A DNA stretch of 64,000 bases, taken from Ignelater luminosus (Eukaryota > Arthropoda > Insecta > Coleoptera > Elateridae). Both the position numbers and the translations under genes were made by a program. This document shows positions 38,101-49,002 of the stretch, piece by piece. The DNA lies in contig VTPC01003991.1 of assembly GCA_011009095.1 (NCBI GenBank), positions 186,342 to 250,341 on the forward strand, read 5' to 3'. Position 1 is the first letter of the stretch; every line of letters starts with the position of its first letter. A model generated the notes under the pieces. It ran no database searches and was not told where the DNA came from. It saw only the letters and a list, made by a program, of their open reading frames with translations.

Positions 38101-41100
38101 CACACAATTGAACTACATGGATCTAGTCATCTTTCACTTGTTTCAATTTTGACACGTTCAAGCAACATATTACACAACAGATAGATATAATCTCATTTCT
38201 AATCAATAAAAGACGCATGTATTCTGTACAACATTTTTCATTGCAACTAATAATAAAAATGTTCAAGTATATGAGATATAGTAAATTCCAGCTTGTAAAC
38301 AATGTAATAGCACTATAAAAAAACTTTTACAACTTTCAATTTTGTTGAGATTGAGTCAAAGAATTGTTTATTATAAAAAGTTAACAGCAGTTGGGTGTTC
38401 CACAAGGATTGATACTAGGGTCCTATATTATTTATTGCGTTCCTTAAATAAAACTATTATTACCTCACGTTTTTCAATTTTCACATGTATTTGTGTCAAT
38501 TAAAGTTTGGTAATATACTTGTATCAAGTTTCTTCAGAAGAGGCCAAAACGGTAAAGTCATTTCTCTCTTCTGTTATTATCTTTTTAACATCTACATACT
38601 ACAAGAGAAAAATCGTAAAACTTGAATAGTTTATTTTATTACTATTTTATACTTCAGATAATGTTTTGTCAACACTTATAAATAGTTGTGTAAAATAAGA
38701 AGTACGAAGTGTGAATGCTTCTAGTGTATTTCTTTCTAGAATTAGCAATTTAGTAAGAATAAATAAAGAATTTACAATTTACCGACACACGGAGATATTA
38801 GAATGTTATACTATTATCATCCAACAGATTTTTAATACGATCAAACACAAAAAGAAATCTTTTAAGGCAAAATGAAGAATCAAAGAAAAGCTGTTTACTC
38901 TTGTTGCTGAACAATCTCAATTCAAATCAACTAAAAAATAGTGTAACTACACATTTTTCATGAAGGATTGTGGCGATTTTTAACACAAAAAAAATTATTG
39001 CTTTAGGTTAGTTAAAAGTTATTTAAGTCTGCAGAGATTGAAAGAGGAATTTTTTGCTGAATCTGTTTATTCTAAGATTTTAAATTTGAAAATTTGATGC
39101 ACTGAGCTGTGGCTCAATGAGATTTAAATGAGTTAATCAAACACCAGCACCTAAGCAAAACCTAATCTAATTTAGGAAAAAAGTCAACTAGTGCTTGATG
39201 AATTCAAATTCAACAATGATTCAGAAGTTTGTGCAATAAGAAGAAAGAAAAGAGACCGATAAAAAGTTTTCATTACAGTATAGTTAAGTTGTCAGCAGAT
39301 AAAGGTGTATATACTTTAATAGTTTTCACAACAAAGTTTGCAGTATAGAATAGACTAAACTTAAGGTTTCCAGAGATCTATGTTATGGTTCGAGACAAAT
39401 GAACCAACCAACCATTCACTTGCCCCCATCATACGCCTCTGGTAGTAGCCAAAAACGATTATTTAACATAATTTAGTAGGGTGTACAGTACCTACACTTC
39501 CTGCCAAGTATGACAAGGATACGTCAAATAGTTTTTAAATAAAACACCCTGTAACTCAGTAAGGAGCCACATTTTATCTAAGTGATTTGGGTTAAATCTT
39601 AATATTTTGAGCTCAGGATTCTACAGTTAAAATATTTCCAATTATTAATGAAACACCCTGTATACAAAAGAAACTCAAATCACCTATACCAGATGCTATT
39701 TTTCTAAGTTTTCCAGCTTGAATTAAAAAAAAAAAACAGTTGACAGTGCGATATATCATTACATATCTTTACCAGCCTTCAGAAATATTCCAAGTTATGC
39801 AGGATGTTGCATTTAAAAAACAAAAATAACTGTTGTAATGCAAAAACAGCAGGCCTTGGAATTCCTTTCACATACTTGGAACATAGAGTTCCTTGATGCC
39901 AATTTGACATTTTTGTATTTTTACTTTTTTATGTATTAGAATTAAGACACAAACTCGGGTAACTCTTTTTAATATTTTTTTCCTTATCTAACGATGGAAC
40001 TGTTAAGACAGAGATCATTATATGATATGCATCTGCCCTGGTCTAATTTTAGTGAGATAACAACAAACATGTCAAAATTGTTTTTTTTAAAAGATCAGGT
40101 TTATTTTTTCACAGTCATTGGTGTACTCAATTAATACTTGCACCTATTTTGTGTTCCTTTTTGTATAATATATATTATGCAAAAGTTTTGGAAGTTTCAT
40201 GTTTGGCAATTTACTTTACAGCATCTTTTCCCATCAAACTTTTTCGCTCACTCAGATACTTATTATATCCATATTCTTTTCATTTCTGTTAGTTTAGAAT
40301 CAGTGGAAGTGGCTAATTGTTATTTACTATTGTTTAGAGAAAATAGTAGGCACTAATAGATATTACATATCGTGCATATTATTTATATCCAATATGATGG
40401 CAGAAAACACCTTCACTTTTCACACTTTACAGACTGACTACCTAATCATCTTGTAAGTCTAACCTGTAGTTTGTAATTAATTAGTCTTTTGTTTTGGAAT
40501 CTGATACTTGCTTTTTTGGAAGTTATTGTTTTAATTTTTAGACTTTTCTAATATTAGATGGAAAACAAAATAAGGTTTCTTTATTAATTAAAAATTATAT
40601 ACATTTTGTTTTGACCTAGTATTCAAACAGATAAAATTAGAATATTAATATTACTAACATCAATACATTACATATCTCAAATCTCAGCTTTTCAGTTAGA
40701 TCTCTTGAATATAGGTATCTTTCCACTAATGCAATTTTATTATTAAAAATATAACATAAAACCAGTTCTTTTCTAAACTTATGTATTGCAGAATATAAAA
40801 TACAATGTTGAAGCTTACACCAATGTACTGTCAGTTTCGACATAATAGATTAGTAAACTTGAACATATTAAAAGGTCCAACAAAAAATCCAAGAACTCTT
40901 AAGATCAAAAGCGTTGGTGCCTTAACTCTAAAACATGATAAAAATGCCAAACAAAAACTATACATCAAGCAACACTAATTAGACCTGTGTTTTCCTTTAA
41001 TTTCTTACTGTAGGGATTTTTAAATTTCAACCACCCTGCAGAACTTTCTAAGTTGGTTAAGTCTAGAATTTTGTACATGTAGGAAAAAATTATTAGCATT

Positions 41101-44100
41101 AGAGTTTGCTTATGCCCAACTACCAGGATTAGGAGTAATGTAAATAAATAACATTTCAAAAAACAGTTTTGACATTTATTGAAAAATTGCTTTGTTTTCT
41201 GAAATGTCCTTTATTTACATGACTGTGGTTGTCATAAGCAAACTCTTGATTCTAATAATTTCTCCCATGCATGTTAAAATTCCTATGTCCTTAGTAAGAT
41301 GTTTAAATTGATCAACCATTGTGGGCTAAATTGGTGCAATAAATAAAACAACATATATGAACATTAATTAAAATTTGGTGGGAAGACATAGGTACATTGT
41401 TTTATTTATTGTTCTTAGTAGGCTAAAACACCCTGTATAAAAAGTTTAAGTTTTTTTTTCAAGATATTGTAATTTAAGCAGATAAAAATGGGTTTTAAAA
41501 GAAAAGCATGAACAAAGGCAAAAAAAAATATACATAGCTTTGCAAACTTTATTCCTATTACTCATAATAAACTCAACATTCAAAAAATTTCATCATTTCA
41601 ATGATTTAAAATATTGCTTTATCATGAAATATTCTGTATCAATATTAAAAAAATATCAAAACGACCTAGGAAAGAAAGGAGTTTTATATAATTTGACATA
41701 GATTATGAAAAAAAATGTATTTTCTGATTTGTTTTTGTTACACCATGACAAAGGGCCAAAATGTTAATGGAACACCTACTTAATTTTAATATCATTGAAT
41801 GATTCATTTGAATTTGTTTTTAATGATGTAATGTGCATTCGGTGCATTTTTTTTATAGAATTCAGAGTAGGCCACGACTTACAATTTCTATAACAGTGTA
41901 TATGACATTGATGCTGTCACCAGGTCACCACATTGCATATTTTTTGTACACTGTAAAAATGAACTTAAACCACAGCCTACTCTGAGTTCTAGAAAAAAAA
42001 ATGCACTGTAGTTACTCTTTTTTGGAAGTTAAGTCAAAGCATGCTTCAGTCAATTTTCACAGTTGTGGCAATATGTGATTGTATTAACGTTTTCTAAATT
42101 ACATATTTATTCTTTCTGCAAATGAAGTTAGTAAAAATATTTTATGACCCATTTTTAGCCAATGATTTGCAAGCATTAAATAAGACACGTTTTGCTCTTT
42201 TAAAAAATAAGGACTTAAAAGTCTTCTTTCCTCTTATATTATTTCAGATCTAGAAAACAATATTTTGTGATATACAAGTTATTTATACAAAACTAATTTT
42301 GATTAATTTTCTTGCTCTAGCTTTAGAATTTACGTATTTTTTATTTTTGAACATATGATCTTCAAACTGTTACCTTTATTATTCTCATATTAAATCTTCA
42401 CAATTAAAAAATGTATTAGAAATTGAAATTTTATAATCTTTGTTTAAAATATCGTTTAGAAATTCTAAAGATGCAGAGTAACACAAACAGCACACAACAT
42501 AAACTAAATATTTTATTTTGATTATCTACTAAACGTTATCACAAACCCCAAATGTTAAAAAAGTACAACTGGATCTACAGTCTGTTTGATTAAAAGCACC
42601 TCCATCTGTAGTGGTTTTTGTTTGTAAAGATGTACCTACCAAACTATACAGAGTGTGCTTCTCAAGCAATTTGAAATAAAAAATATAGGTCTGATTCAAA
42701 AGAATTCTATTAAAGACAAATAACAGCATACTCTTTGTAAAAAGTGGTAAAAATAGTCACTAGTATAATCAGATGCATATTATGTATTCAACATCAGGGA
42801 AGACAATTTATAATATAATTATTGTTCATTTCTGATTTTTTCTGTATTTATCATGTTATCTTCATTACGTTTTGTTTGTTTCTTAATTTTTGCATTCGCT
42901 TTACATGTTAAAACAGCACTTACTTAATCTTAAACAATCTTTACATTTTACTTATTTAGGATTTTTTCTGTGTAAGGATACAAAAGTTTAGTACTAGTGA
43001 AAAGAGAAAAAAAAATCTCTATCAGATAGTAGGAGAAAATATTTTGTTTTGCAGTATCATCACTTTCCCTGTATAAAATATAAAATGTAAATTATACAGC
43101 TTATTATTAGGAGGACCAAACGTCAATATTTTATCGAACATGTTCTAGTTTTTAAAGTGTACAAGCAGCACATGCATGCGGTTGAATTTTGTAAAAATGT
43201 CCACATTTACAAAGAATGGATTTCTATGAAACAAAATAGCCCAATTAATAAAAATAGTGCTAATTAAAACTCTAAAAGGTACTTAATGTGCATAATTTTT
43301 AAAACATAATGTAACTTTGTTATTGTAATCAATAACTTTTCAATGTATATTTGTAAATGTGTCTGGATTTTTATTATTATTCATTATTATTCACCTTCGG
43401 TTAGCAAATTTAAACCCTCCTATTCTGCTTATTGTCCCATTTGAGCATACCTAACAAGTATTGAAATAAAAGTCATCAAGTTACCTTTCTGTTTCTGTTC
43501 AAAAAAGATATGATTTCTCAATTTGTATTAAAATGTTAAAACACAAACAAAAGTGACAAGTGATAAAAAAAGAATCAAGTTTGCACTTTTGTTTTCCTAA
43601 ATGCTTTTCTGTTGGCATTTTTTAAATTTACATAATAAGCAAGAATGCCTTTTTATAGACATTTATAAAAATCGAAATGGATTTAATATGAGTAGTCAAA
43701 ATAATATTAAAGCAATAATTGTATCCATGAATATGTTTTTAAGGAAGAAATTGATCTTAAAACTTATTTCTAACTGTTTTGTTTTTTTGTTTCTTTTGAA
43801 CATGTTATATAGTTTGGTAGATGCATCTTCACAAACAAAGATGTTACAGATGGGGCAATTTTTAATCAAACAGACTGTATAACAATTTATAATAAATAAA
43901 TGAAATAATATAAACAGAACAAAAAGAAAATACAATTTTTACTTACCTTAATTTTATTAACATAGTTGATGGCATGATTAAATTCCACAGGTTGATTTTG
44001 TGGTGTTTCACCATGTCCCTGTAGTGCTTGAGTAACTGCTGCATGAGCTGCCGACAACGTTAATGCATTGTGTGTGGAATTATTATGAATGGGTGTGTTT

Positions 44101-44951
44101 CCACCATAATTAGGTAAATGGTGGAGTACGTTAGCGGGCGGAGGTGCTTGGGGTGTAACAGAAGGTACATGAGAAGACAGAGGCAACGCTTGTGAAGAAG
44201 TTAAGTTTGCCGGAGGTCCTTGTGATGTCATATTACTATGAATGATAGTACCACTACCACATAAAATAGTAGCTGGCTTTTGTTGCTGTGGGTCTGGAGT
44301 CATTGTTCCAGTTGGACTCGGCATGCTTACAGAAACTTGAAAAGCGTATCCCTGTTCATTTCGCTGCACTTCAATTTTATAACCAGGTGGAAGAAAAGTA
44401 TTAAAGCCCACTATTAATTCAGGGTATCCCCTGAACAAGTTAGACACCCTTTGTATAACACCCGGGGTATCTATAGACTGACTTTTAAACTCTTTCATAA
44501 TGTCCAAAAAGTCATTATACACTTGGGGTTGTGACCCAAACTTAAACTTAACCAGATCCAAATATGATAACGCATCTTCTACCTTCAGACGCTGAAAACT
44601 GCTGCTACCTGGGGACTGCTGTTGTTGCTGCTGCTGCTGCGGTCCTTGCAGTGAAGCAGTGGGAGGTGAGGCCCCTTTAGTGCGCATCTGAGAATGAGCT
44701 CCTACAGATAGGGGCTGAATTGCTTGAGGCTTGCCCGAATGTGGAGCTGCAGCTGCTGGCATTGCTCCGTAACTTACTGGGGGGGCTGGAGGGTATAAAC
44801 TAGACTGCATACCCTCACCTACAACCTTAACCGTACCAGAACTTGAGTATGCAATCGTTGGGGTGGCGTTTGGCAACGCCTGGCGATACAGATTTCCTAT
44901 TGGAGGACCAGTAGTATCTTTTATTGTTTCATCAACGCGTAGACGTTTCAT
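17143..44951 (-). CDS. Sin3A: Sin3A transcriptional corepressor scaffold
   Basis: Seven coding exons, in transcript order: 44951-43947, 32593-31814, 31704-31123, 31065-30828, 30770-30562, 29834-28800, 17379-17143. All have GT-AG junctions; total 4,086 nt, 1,361 aa. Sin3 is the nuclear platform of the Sin3/HDAC complex. PAH1 is at ~121-191 ([15 protein letters not shown]), after a Pro/Ala/Gln-rich start with an eight-Gln run at ~105-112. PAH2 is at ~322-405 ([15 protein letters not shown]) and PAH3 at ~490-551. The HDAC-interaction region is at ~580-790 ([45 protein letters not shown]). The conserved C-terminal domain is at ~939-1361 ([18 protein letters not shown]), with the final YRVERLG block in the last exon. 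The length is close to vertebrate SIN3A. The ATG is chosen as the first in-frame Met after the 44971 acceptor; MKRLR resembles known Sin3A starts. Two introns are ~11.4 kb each. Confidence 0.97.
18329..19617 (+). mobile_element. Internally deleted DUF4817-type Tc1/mariner-like transposon
   Basis: Terminal inverted repeats of ~50 bases bound the element: TACAGGGTGTCCCTGAATTG at 18329, and the reverse complement (...GACACCCTATA) ending near 19617. Both continue through GCATTAAAAGCTTCAGGTAG. Terminal TA dinucleotides fit a TA target site. At ~1.29 kb it is too short for a full transposase and encodes only an N-terminal fragment, so it is non-autonomous. Confidence 0.85.
18972..19214 (+). pseudogene. 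N-terminal transposase fragment, DUF4817-like helix-turn-helix
   Basis: An 80-residue open frame starts [20 protein letters not shown], followed by [19 protein letters not shown] and QRLRESGNI. This pattern is typical of the DUF4817 DNA-binding domain at the N-terminus of insect IS630/mariner-like transposases. It ends early, within an acidic stretch (ADLEEDL), and the DDE domain is absent. The reading is clean, so the fragment may be recent, but it is catalytically inert. Confidence 0.8.
20308..21175. repeat. Large foldback element (~865 bp, arms >200 bp)
   Basis: The left arm (~20,308-20,560) and right arm (~20,925-21,175) are inverted copies. Shared blocks include GTTTTACAA near the ends, CGATTTATACGATTTAAAAACTAAA, AGTGTTTTTTTTAT, ATTGCAATG and CAAGTGTGTGTTTGAAT/ATTCAAATGCACACTTG. 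The AT-rich centre is non-coding. It has CTGTAT-type ends and looks like a non-autonomous DNA element. Confidence 0.8.
23365..23642. repeat. Imperfect palindrome (foldback)
   Basis: GATGCAATTGAAGCAGTC and ATTGTTAAAAGGGG (left, about 23,372-23,405) recur inverted as CCCCTTTTAACAAT and GACCGCTTCAATTATTTGCATC (right, about 23,595-23,630). The arms are ~70 bases around a ~130-base centre. No coding content. Confidence 0.65.
24354..24618. mobile_element. MITE with 29-bp ends and TA target-site duplication
   Basis: The left end is CAGCTCAACCAACCTCAGAA and the right end, reverse complemented, is CAGCGCGACCAACCTCAGAA. The shared arms run ~29 bases through AAAGCCC. TA directly flanks both sides (24352-24353 and 24619-24620), the target site used by Tc1/mariner-type elements. 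The 265-base interior is non-coding. Confidence 0.8.
26559..26966 (-). pseudogene. Possible Mutator-like transposon N-terminal fragment
   Basis: A 145-codon open frame runs on the minus strand (26996-26559). The likely protein begins at an internal Met ([12 protein letters not shown]) and continues basic ([20 protein letters not shown]). It then has a [15 protein letters not shown] block similar to the GRRIVxxxxLxKxL segment preceding the zinc-binding cysteines of insect Mutator-like transposases. The expected cysteines are absent, suggesting decay. The assignment rests on one motif and overall basicity. Confidence 0.4.
27470..27900. repeat. Purine-rich low-complexity tract
   Basis: The plus strand is almost entirely A and G for ~430 bases, with only scattered T and C. 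The Phe/Leu/Ser-rich open frame on the minus strand (27905-27390) is a by-product of this composition, not a gene. Confidence 0.8.
33564..33740. mobile_element. Small MITE with TACAGAGTTTCCC / ACACCCTGTATA ends
   Basis: The left end (ATACAGAGTTTCCCAGAAAA) and the right end, reverse complemented (ATACAGGGTGTCTCGGAAAA), align over ~22 bases with a few mismatches. The element is ~177 bases, non-coding, and bounded by TA. The end sequence resembles that of the DUF4817 element at 18329. Confidence 0.7.
34290..34643. mobile_element. MITE with TTCACTTATCGTCCGC ends
   Basis: TTTCACTTATCGTCCGC at 34291 is matched by GCGGACGATAAGTGG ending near 34642. The ~350-base interior is richer in G+C than the surroundings and holds a palindromic TGACGTCA-like stretch (CGTCATTAATGACGTCA). 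It has no open frame of note. Confidence 0.7.
35664..36340 (+). pseudogene. DDE transposase C-terminal relic (mariner-like, DUF4817 family)
   Basis: The first piece (35664-35864) reads [13 protein letters not shown] then [18 protein letters not shown], matching the FQQDGAPPH block of insect IS630/mariner-like transposases; the usual Asp is Ser. After a frame break and ~280 bases, a second piece near 36,149 reads [20 protein letters not shown], matching the PDLxPLDFFLWG block with a key Asp replaced by Lys. A CACCCTGTATA terminus lies at 36529-36539. The relic is inactive. Confidence 0.75.
41030..41325. repeat. Foldback repeat centred near 41,170
   Basis: Left-arm blocks ACATGTAGGA, AAATTATTAG, AGAGTTTGCTTATG, ATGTAAATAAA and ACATTTCA recur in inverted order from about 41,190 to 41,280. 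Weaker pairing continues outward (TCTAAGTTGG side). It is AT-rich and non-coding. Confidence 0.65.
41840..42008. mobile_element. MITE with CAGTGCATTTTTT ends
   Basis: CGGTGCATTTTTTTTATAGA and the reverse complement of the right end, CAGTGCATTTTTTTTTCTAG, are followed on both sides by AACTCAGAGTAGGC-like sequence. This gives ~40-base arms around a ~90-base centre. Non-coding. Confidence 0.8.
42576..43879. repeat. Pair of ~73-bp inverted repeats 1.15 kb apart
   Basis: 42576-42648 and 43807-43879 are reverse complements with few mismatches. Shared blocks are TATAGTTTGGTAG, TCTTTACAAACAAA, ACAGATGG and TTTAATCAAACAGACTGTA. Each copy lies at the end of a ~65-95-codon open frame in its own orientation. 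It may be the remnant of one larger element or two insertions of the same family. Confidence 0.65.
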
Positions 44952-44971
44952 TTCAAATCACATCGAGGCGG
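44952..44971 (-). promoter_or_regulatory. Sin3A 5' leader with start-stop upstream ATG
   Basis: After a clean acceptor (TTACAG at 44972-44977, read on the minus strand), the leader contains ATG immediately followed by TGA, a minimal start-stop uORF. It sits 8 bases upstream of the coding ATG. Such elements can reduce initiation at the following start. The motif is directly visible; the regulatory effect is inference. Confidence 0.55.
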
Positions 44972-47728
44972 CTGTAACAAAACAAAGCAAATTTTAAAAC
45001 TTTGTGACACTTATAACCTCAAATTATAATATTTATTACTTCTGAATCTTTCTTTTAATTTGTAAATATTAACTAGCTGTCTAACACATACGGGTTTTAT
45101 TACAATTAAATTATTATTAACATTAACACAGTTCAATTACGGGGAAAGCTTTCTAGAAAAGTACATTTGTCATTATCATACGTCAACAAGACGTTAAAAA
45201 CATCAACTCACATGTGATAAAACGATGATTTCGTAAAAGATTTTGAAAAATCGTGCTTTTTTAGCAACGAGACTTCGTTTGCACGCATTCAAAGAAAAAA
45301 TCTTAGAATTTTTATATAATACATCAAAGCGTCGCTCTTCCATAACCAGCGCTGCCATTTTGAATCTTCAGCTGATCGACAATCGACACGCCCACATGAT
45401 TGTATTTCTGGAGTAAATAAACCGGTAGCAACGGACACAAGCTACGAGGTACGTCTATTATTGCGTCATACAGGCAACACTGGCTATTAAATAAACACAA
45501 CGCAATAAAATTGCGACTGGCAAATGTTATTTCGCTTGCCTCACTGCTTTCTTGATATTTCTCAAAGAAGCTATTCGCGTTATAAATGCAAATCGACAGT
45601 GCAACAAGATTAAAATGGTGTTCGATTTTAATACGAATATCAACACTCTTTAGATAAGGACCTACAACAAAAGGAATTTAAATGAGGCGTGAAATTAAAA
45701 TGCAAAACTTCATTGTACTTTTATGTTGTGGGGCGTATTTTAACACCAAAAAACAATTTTAAGTTTTTTGTAATAAAAAAATCTGGTAAATACACACAAG
45801 AAAACTAATTATTTATTACGTAATAATAGTTTGGTATTTTTTAAAATAATCATTTCGGCTAGAAAATGTGATCGCTGATCGACTGATCAATCGTATTCTC
45901 CTTTTTGCACGTTGTGTGTGTATGTGAAGTGGAAAAGTTCCGTGTAAACAACAAAAAGTTGGAAAATACCTGCCAGTGCCAAGTGATGCAAATTATTCAT
46001 ACTCTTATTTAAATATTCATCAAGTTCAAAAATTTTATTACCTTTATGAAACTGAACAGAACGGAAAGTATTTAAAAATTATAAACAATTAACTGTAATT
46101 TGTCTTCTATTATTTTTAATGGTTCCAACTACACAATAAAGATATTTCAATTGTTTGAATCTGTTTACGTCTCAATTTTATTGTTAATTTGTTACTATGT
46201 TGCTGACTTGCCGATTTAATTTTGATTTTTTAGGAGACTATTTTAATCGGGTTGAAAAATTAAATTCCTGCTTATTTTTACACCGTACGCGATCAAACTT
46301 AAATAAAATAACATGCCCACTCGACTGACCAACATTCAATATGCATAAAAATAATTGCCAAAGACGAGAAAATGTTTTTAAATAATCCAAACGGACAGCT
46401 ACTACGCTGGCCACTTTCTCGCTTGACCTTGAAAAATACATAACCGAAAATAAGCTAGAAAGTCAAAATTCTACACAAAAACCGCGACTGTGACTTGAGC
46501 TAGCATGGTTCTGAGTAATTGTTTAATTGAAAGGCAAGTCTGGGTAGATGAAGAAGCGTGACGCAAGTTTATTTTTAAGTTTTTAAAGCTGTCAGGGTCG
46601 AATTACACAGTTTTCTATATATACAATAACGAAAAAACAAATGAAACAGTTTACAAAACTACAGTAGAACGGGCGAACATCGTGTTATAATAAAACGTAA
46701 ATCGCGACCGAATCGAGTTTTACCAACTTTGGACATGGTTTTTTCAGCAGCTGTGTCATTAGGGCGTTTAACTGGTGACTTATTGAGCGACATACCGACG
46801 TCCGCATGCAGCTTTTCCGGTGGCAGATTATACATCACGTGTCCGGCAAGTGGTAAAAAGTGGGTCCAGCTGCAAGGGCTTCTCCTGGACACAAGAATTC
46901 CATTACAAAGCACAAATAAGAAGCCATCTCGCAGATGAACTGGGGCACGGAATCGCACGTAACAAAGTGTTTTGTGTGCCCGACCCCGACTTGGCAACGT
47001 CGATTGCCCTCCAACCCGCCTGATCAGCGTTGCCGACGACAGAGGAACGCCGGCCGTGCCTGCTTTCACTGTGACTGAGGTGTGGCAACGTCGCGCGCAA
47101 ACTACGCTCCCGCGATCGCAGCGGCGAGCTCGTCATTGGACGGGCAGTTGATCGATTTGAGCGCGGCGGGCAGGGGGTAGGACGCGGCAGCGCAGGCATT
47201 GTTGCCAAAGGAACTTGTATCGCTCGCTAGCTGCGATCCAAATTCGTGTGCCCTCGCTCAGTAAACAAGACACAAATAATGCGATATTTCGTAATTACTC
47301 CGGTAACCGCAACCGAACATATGTCTATATGATCAACAAAAGAAAAAAAATATAGAGAGACCATTATATGAATTTATGACATAAAATTGTACAATCTTTT
47401 ATAACATGCTTAGCACGGTTGCCAGGTCAAGTATCCGCAACGTCGGCGATTACTACTACAACAAACACCACCAACTAAATTTGGTATTTAGTTTCGATTT
47501 AAATAAAAATAAAATTTTTATGAAAATGCAACTTTTAGTGTGTGTACCTCCCACTTTGTGCGAGTTAAGCTAATTTTGGATCACCCAAAAAACGACAACC
47601 GAACCCAATTTCCACTTTCACATCTTTTTTGTTTGGGAATTTCATACAAACACGTATAAACCGACGAAACGATTAAATTAATTATTTTGATAACAACGCA
47701 ACAAGGAATACACTTGAAAATATGTCAC
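44972..47728. promoter_or_regulatory. Sin3A 5' flank with CpG-rich segment
   Basis: Two features stand out. Around 45,340-45,420 the minus strand reads CAAAATGGCAGCGCTGG, resembling YY1-type promoter/5' UTR motifs. From about 46,650 to 47,250 G+C and CpG rise sharply against the AT-rich background. Open frames in that stretch on both strands (e.g. 47208-46903 minus, 46729-46938 plus) show no domain and look like composition effects. It probably holds the Sin3A transcription start(s) and non-coding exon(s). Confidence 0.45.
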
Positions 47729-47732
47729 TCAC

Positions 47733-47974
47733 CTTACAAAAGCCTCTTCGTTGAAATCTGTTGGGTATTTTAACTTTCCCGGTAATTCACGTTTAGAAAC
47801 TAACAGTTCTACACACTTTTCGCGAGAAAAATTTACCTTTAAACAGGAATTTAACAAAGTAAAACTATGAATCATTCTGTTAACAACTTCCCTTCTCAGC
47901 AACCGATTGGCGACTGGCTGCTTGAAAATCTCGCAAGCTTGTTTGGACGAGTTCATTCTAATGGCACGGTCCAT
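47733..47974 (-). CDS. Unrecognised minus-strand first exon (80 codons plus 2 nt)
   Basis: An open frame starts ATG at 47974 (MDRAIRMNSSKQACEIFKQP). It continues without stop to a strong donor (AAG|GTGAGT, splice after 47733). The residues look like real protein: VANRLLRREVVNRMIHSF, then KLKYPTDFNEEAF. A second possible donor (AAG|GTAAAT) lies inside. An overlapping upstream ATG (MSSKPSSQW) runs in another frame. I do not recognise the family. Joined to the Sin3A acceptor at 44971 it adds six codons and stops at TGA, two bases before the Sin3A ATG. It could therefore be a Sin3A leader uORF or exon 1 of a separate nested gene. Confidence 0.45.
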
Positions 47975-49002
47975 TGGGACGAAGGCTTACTTGACATTTT
48001 AAATATTATTAGGTAGATTACCTAAGTGGTCCAAATAATCAAATTTTAAACAGTAGACAACATCAAAAAACAAACTAATCACGAAGTAAATACATTCTAA
48101 TTGCATTTTTTTGTTTAAATGTCCGTCGGACTCCCCTACAGTAATTGCATTGTTCCAAAGTAGGATTGTCGAATAGTTGACGATAAACAAACGAGAGGCG
48201 CTTCGCTTTGTGAAATTTAAAAATAATCCGCGAAAATTTAAAGAAATATAATATGGATTAGAATTAACATTACCCTTTGATTGGAAAAAAGAGTAAACAC
48301 TGATTGCGACTACCTGTAAGAATTAAACAGCGTAGAATTCAATTTAGCGACACATGTATGTCTATAAACAATTCCCACCCTGACAGAAAACTTGCCGCCT
48401 GCAGGCAAACATCAAAATGCCACCTCATCATCAACACTGTTAGTAAATTAAAAGTTATGCGTGATTCGTACAAAGTACATTGGTAATTTAAAGTAGCGGT
48501 GTGTAATTTAAGAAAGTTGTTTAAAAAAATATTGAAATGGGAAATAACAAATAAACAAAACGGTAACCATGACAATCTTTGTTTTGTTTTTATCACAATT
48601 ATGTGTTTGTTTACATGTAATACAAACAATGAAATTAATACTAAAGTGAAGACGAACTGAGACGGACGATAGTGCGCTATATTTGTGCTATATCCCTGTT
48701 TTTTAAGTTGTATTTTTCACTTAAACGCCAACGATTAGAAACTGTTGTAGAATTACGTAACAAGATAATAATAGTAATAATGATTAAATACAAATTAATC
48801 AAGAGTGATAAAACTTAAATTAGGAGTAACTTTAGATATAATTTTAGAATGTTTTGATTGGTTCAATGCAATTATGCATAACCAATGAGAATTGGTTAAC
48901 GTGTCTGCGCCGAAGAGAACGTCGAACGTGGTGTTAGTTTAAGTTTTCAAACTTATTGAGTTGTCTGATATTATCTTACTACACACTAAATAAAATTAAA
49001 AA
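47975..49002. promoter_or_regulatory. Divergent intergenic region upstream of Seele
   Basis: About 1 kb separates the minus-strand exon at 47974 from the plus-strand Seele ATG at 49003. Segments near 48,650-48,700 and 48,900-48,940 (GTCTGCGCCGAAGAG) are richer in G+C and may include promoter elements. No open frame with recognisable features occurs here. Confidence 0.4.

Larger units (their letters stand above)
32594..43946. other. Sin3A first coding intron (11.35 kb) with transposon debris
   Basis: It lies between the PAH1 exon and the exon completing PAH2. It contains several inverted-repeat elements, a DDE transposase relic and isolated CACCCTGTA termini (near 36529, 39545, 39652 and 41427). 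No additional host exon is supported. Confidence 0.6.

Noticed and set aside
46238..46441. Minus-strand 67-codon frame between Sin3A and the 47,733 exon as a possible next exon
   Set aside because: No acceptor in the right phase, and the residues do not continue the upstream exon convincingly.
46659..47208. Long open frames on both strands in the CpG-rich region upstream of Sin3A
   Set aside because: They are explained by lower stop-codon frequency in GC-rich DNA. No domain, splice structure or consistent protein-like pattern was seen.
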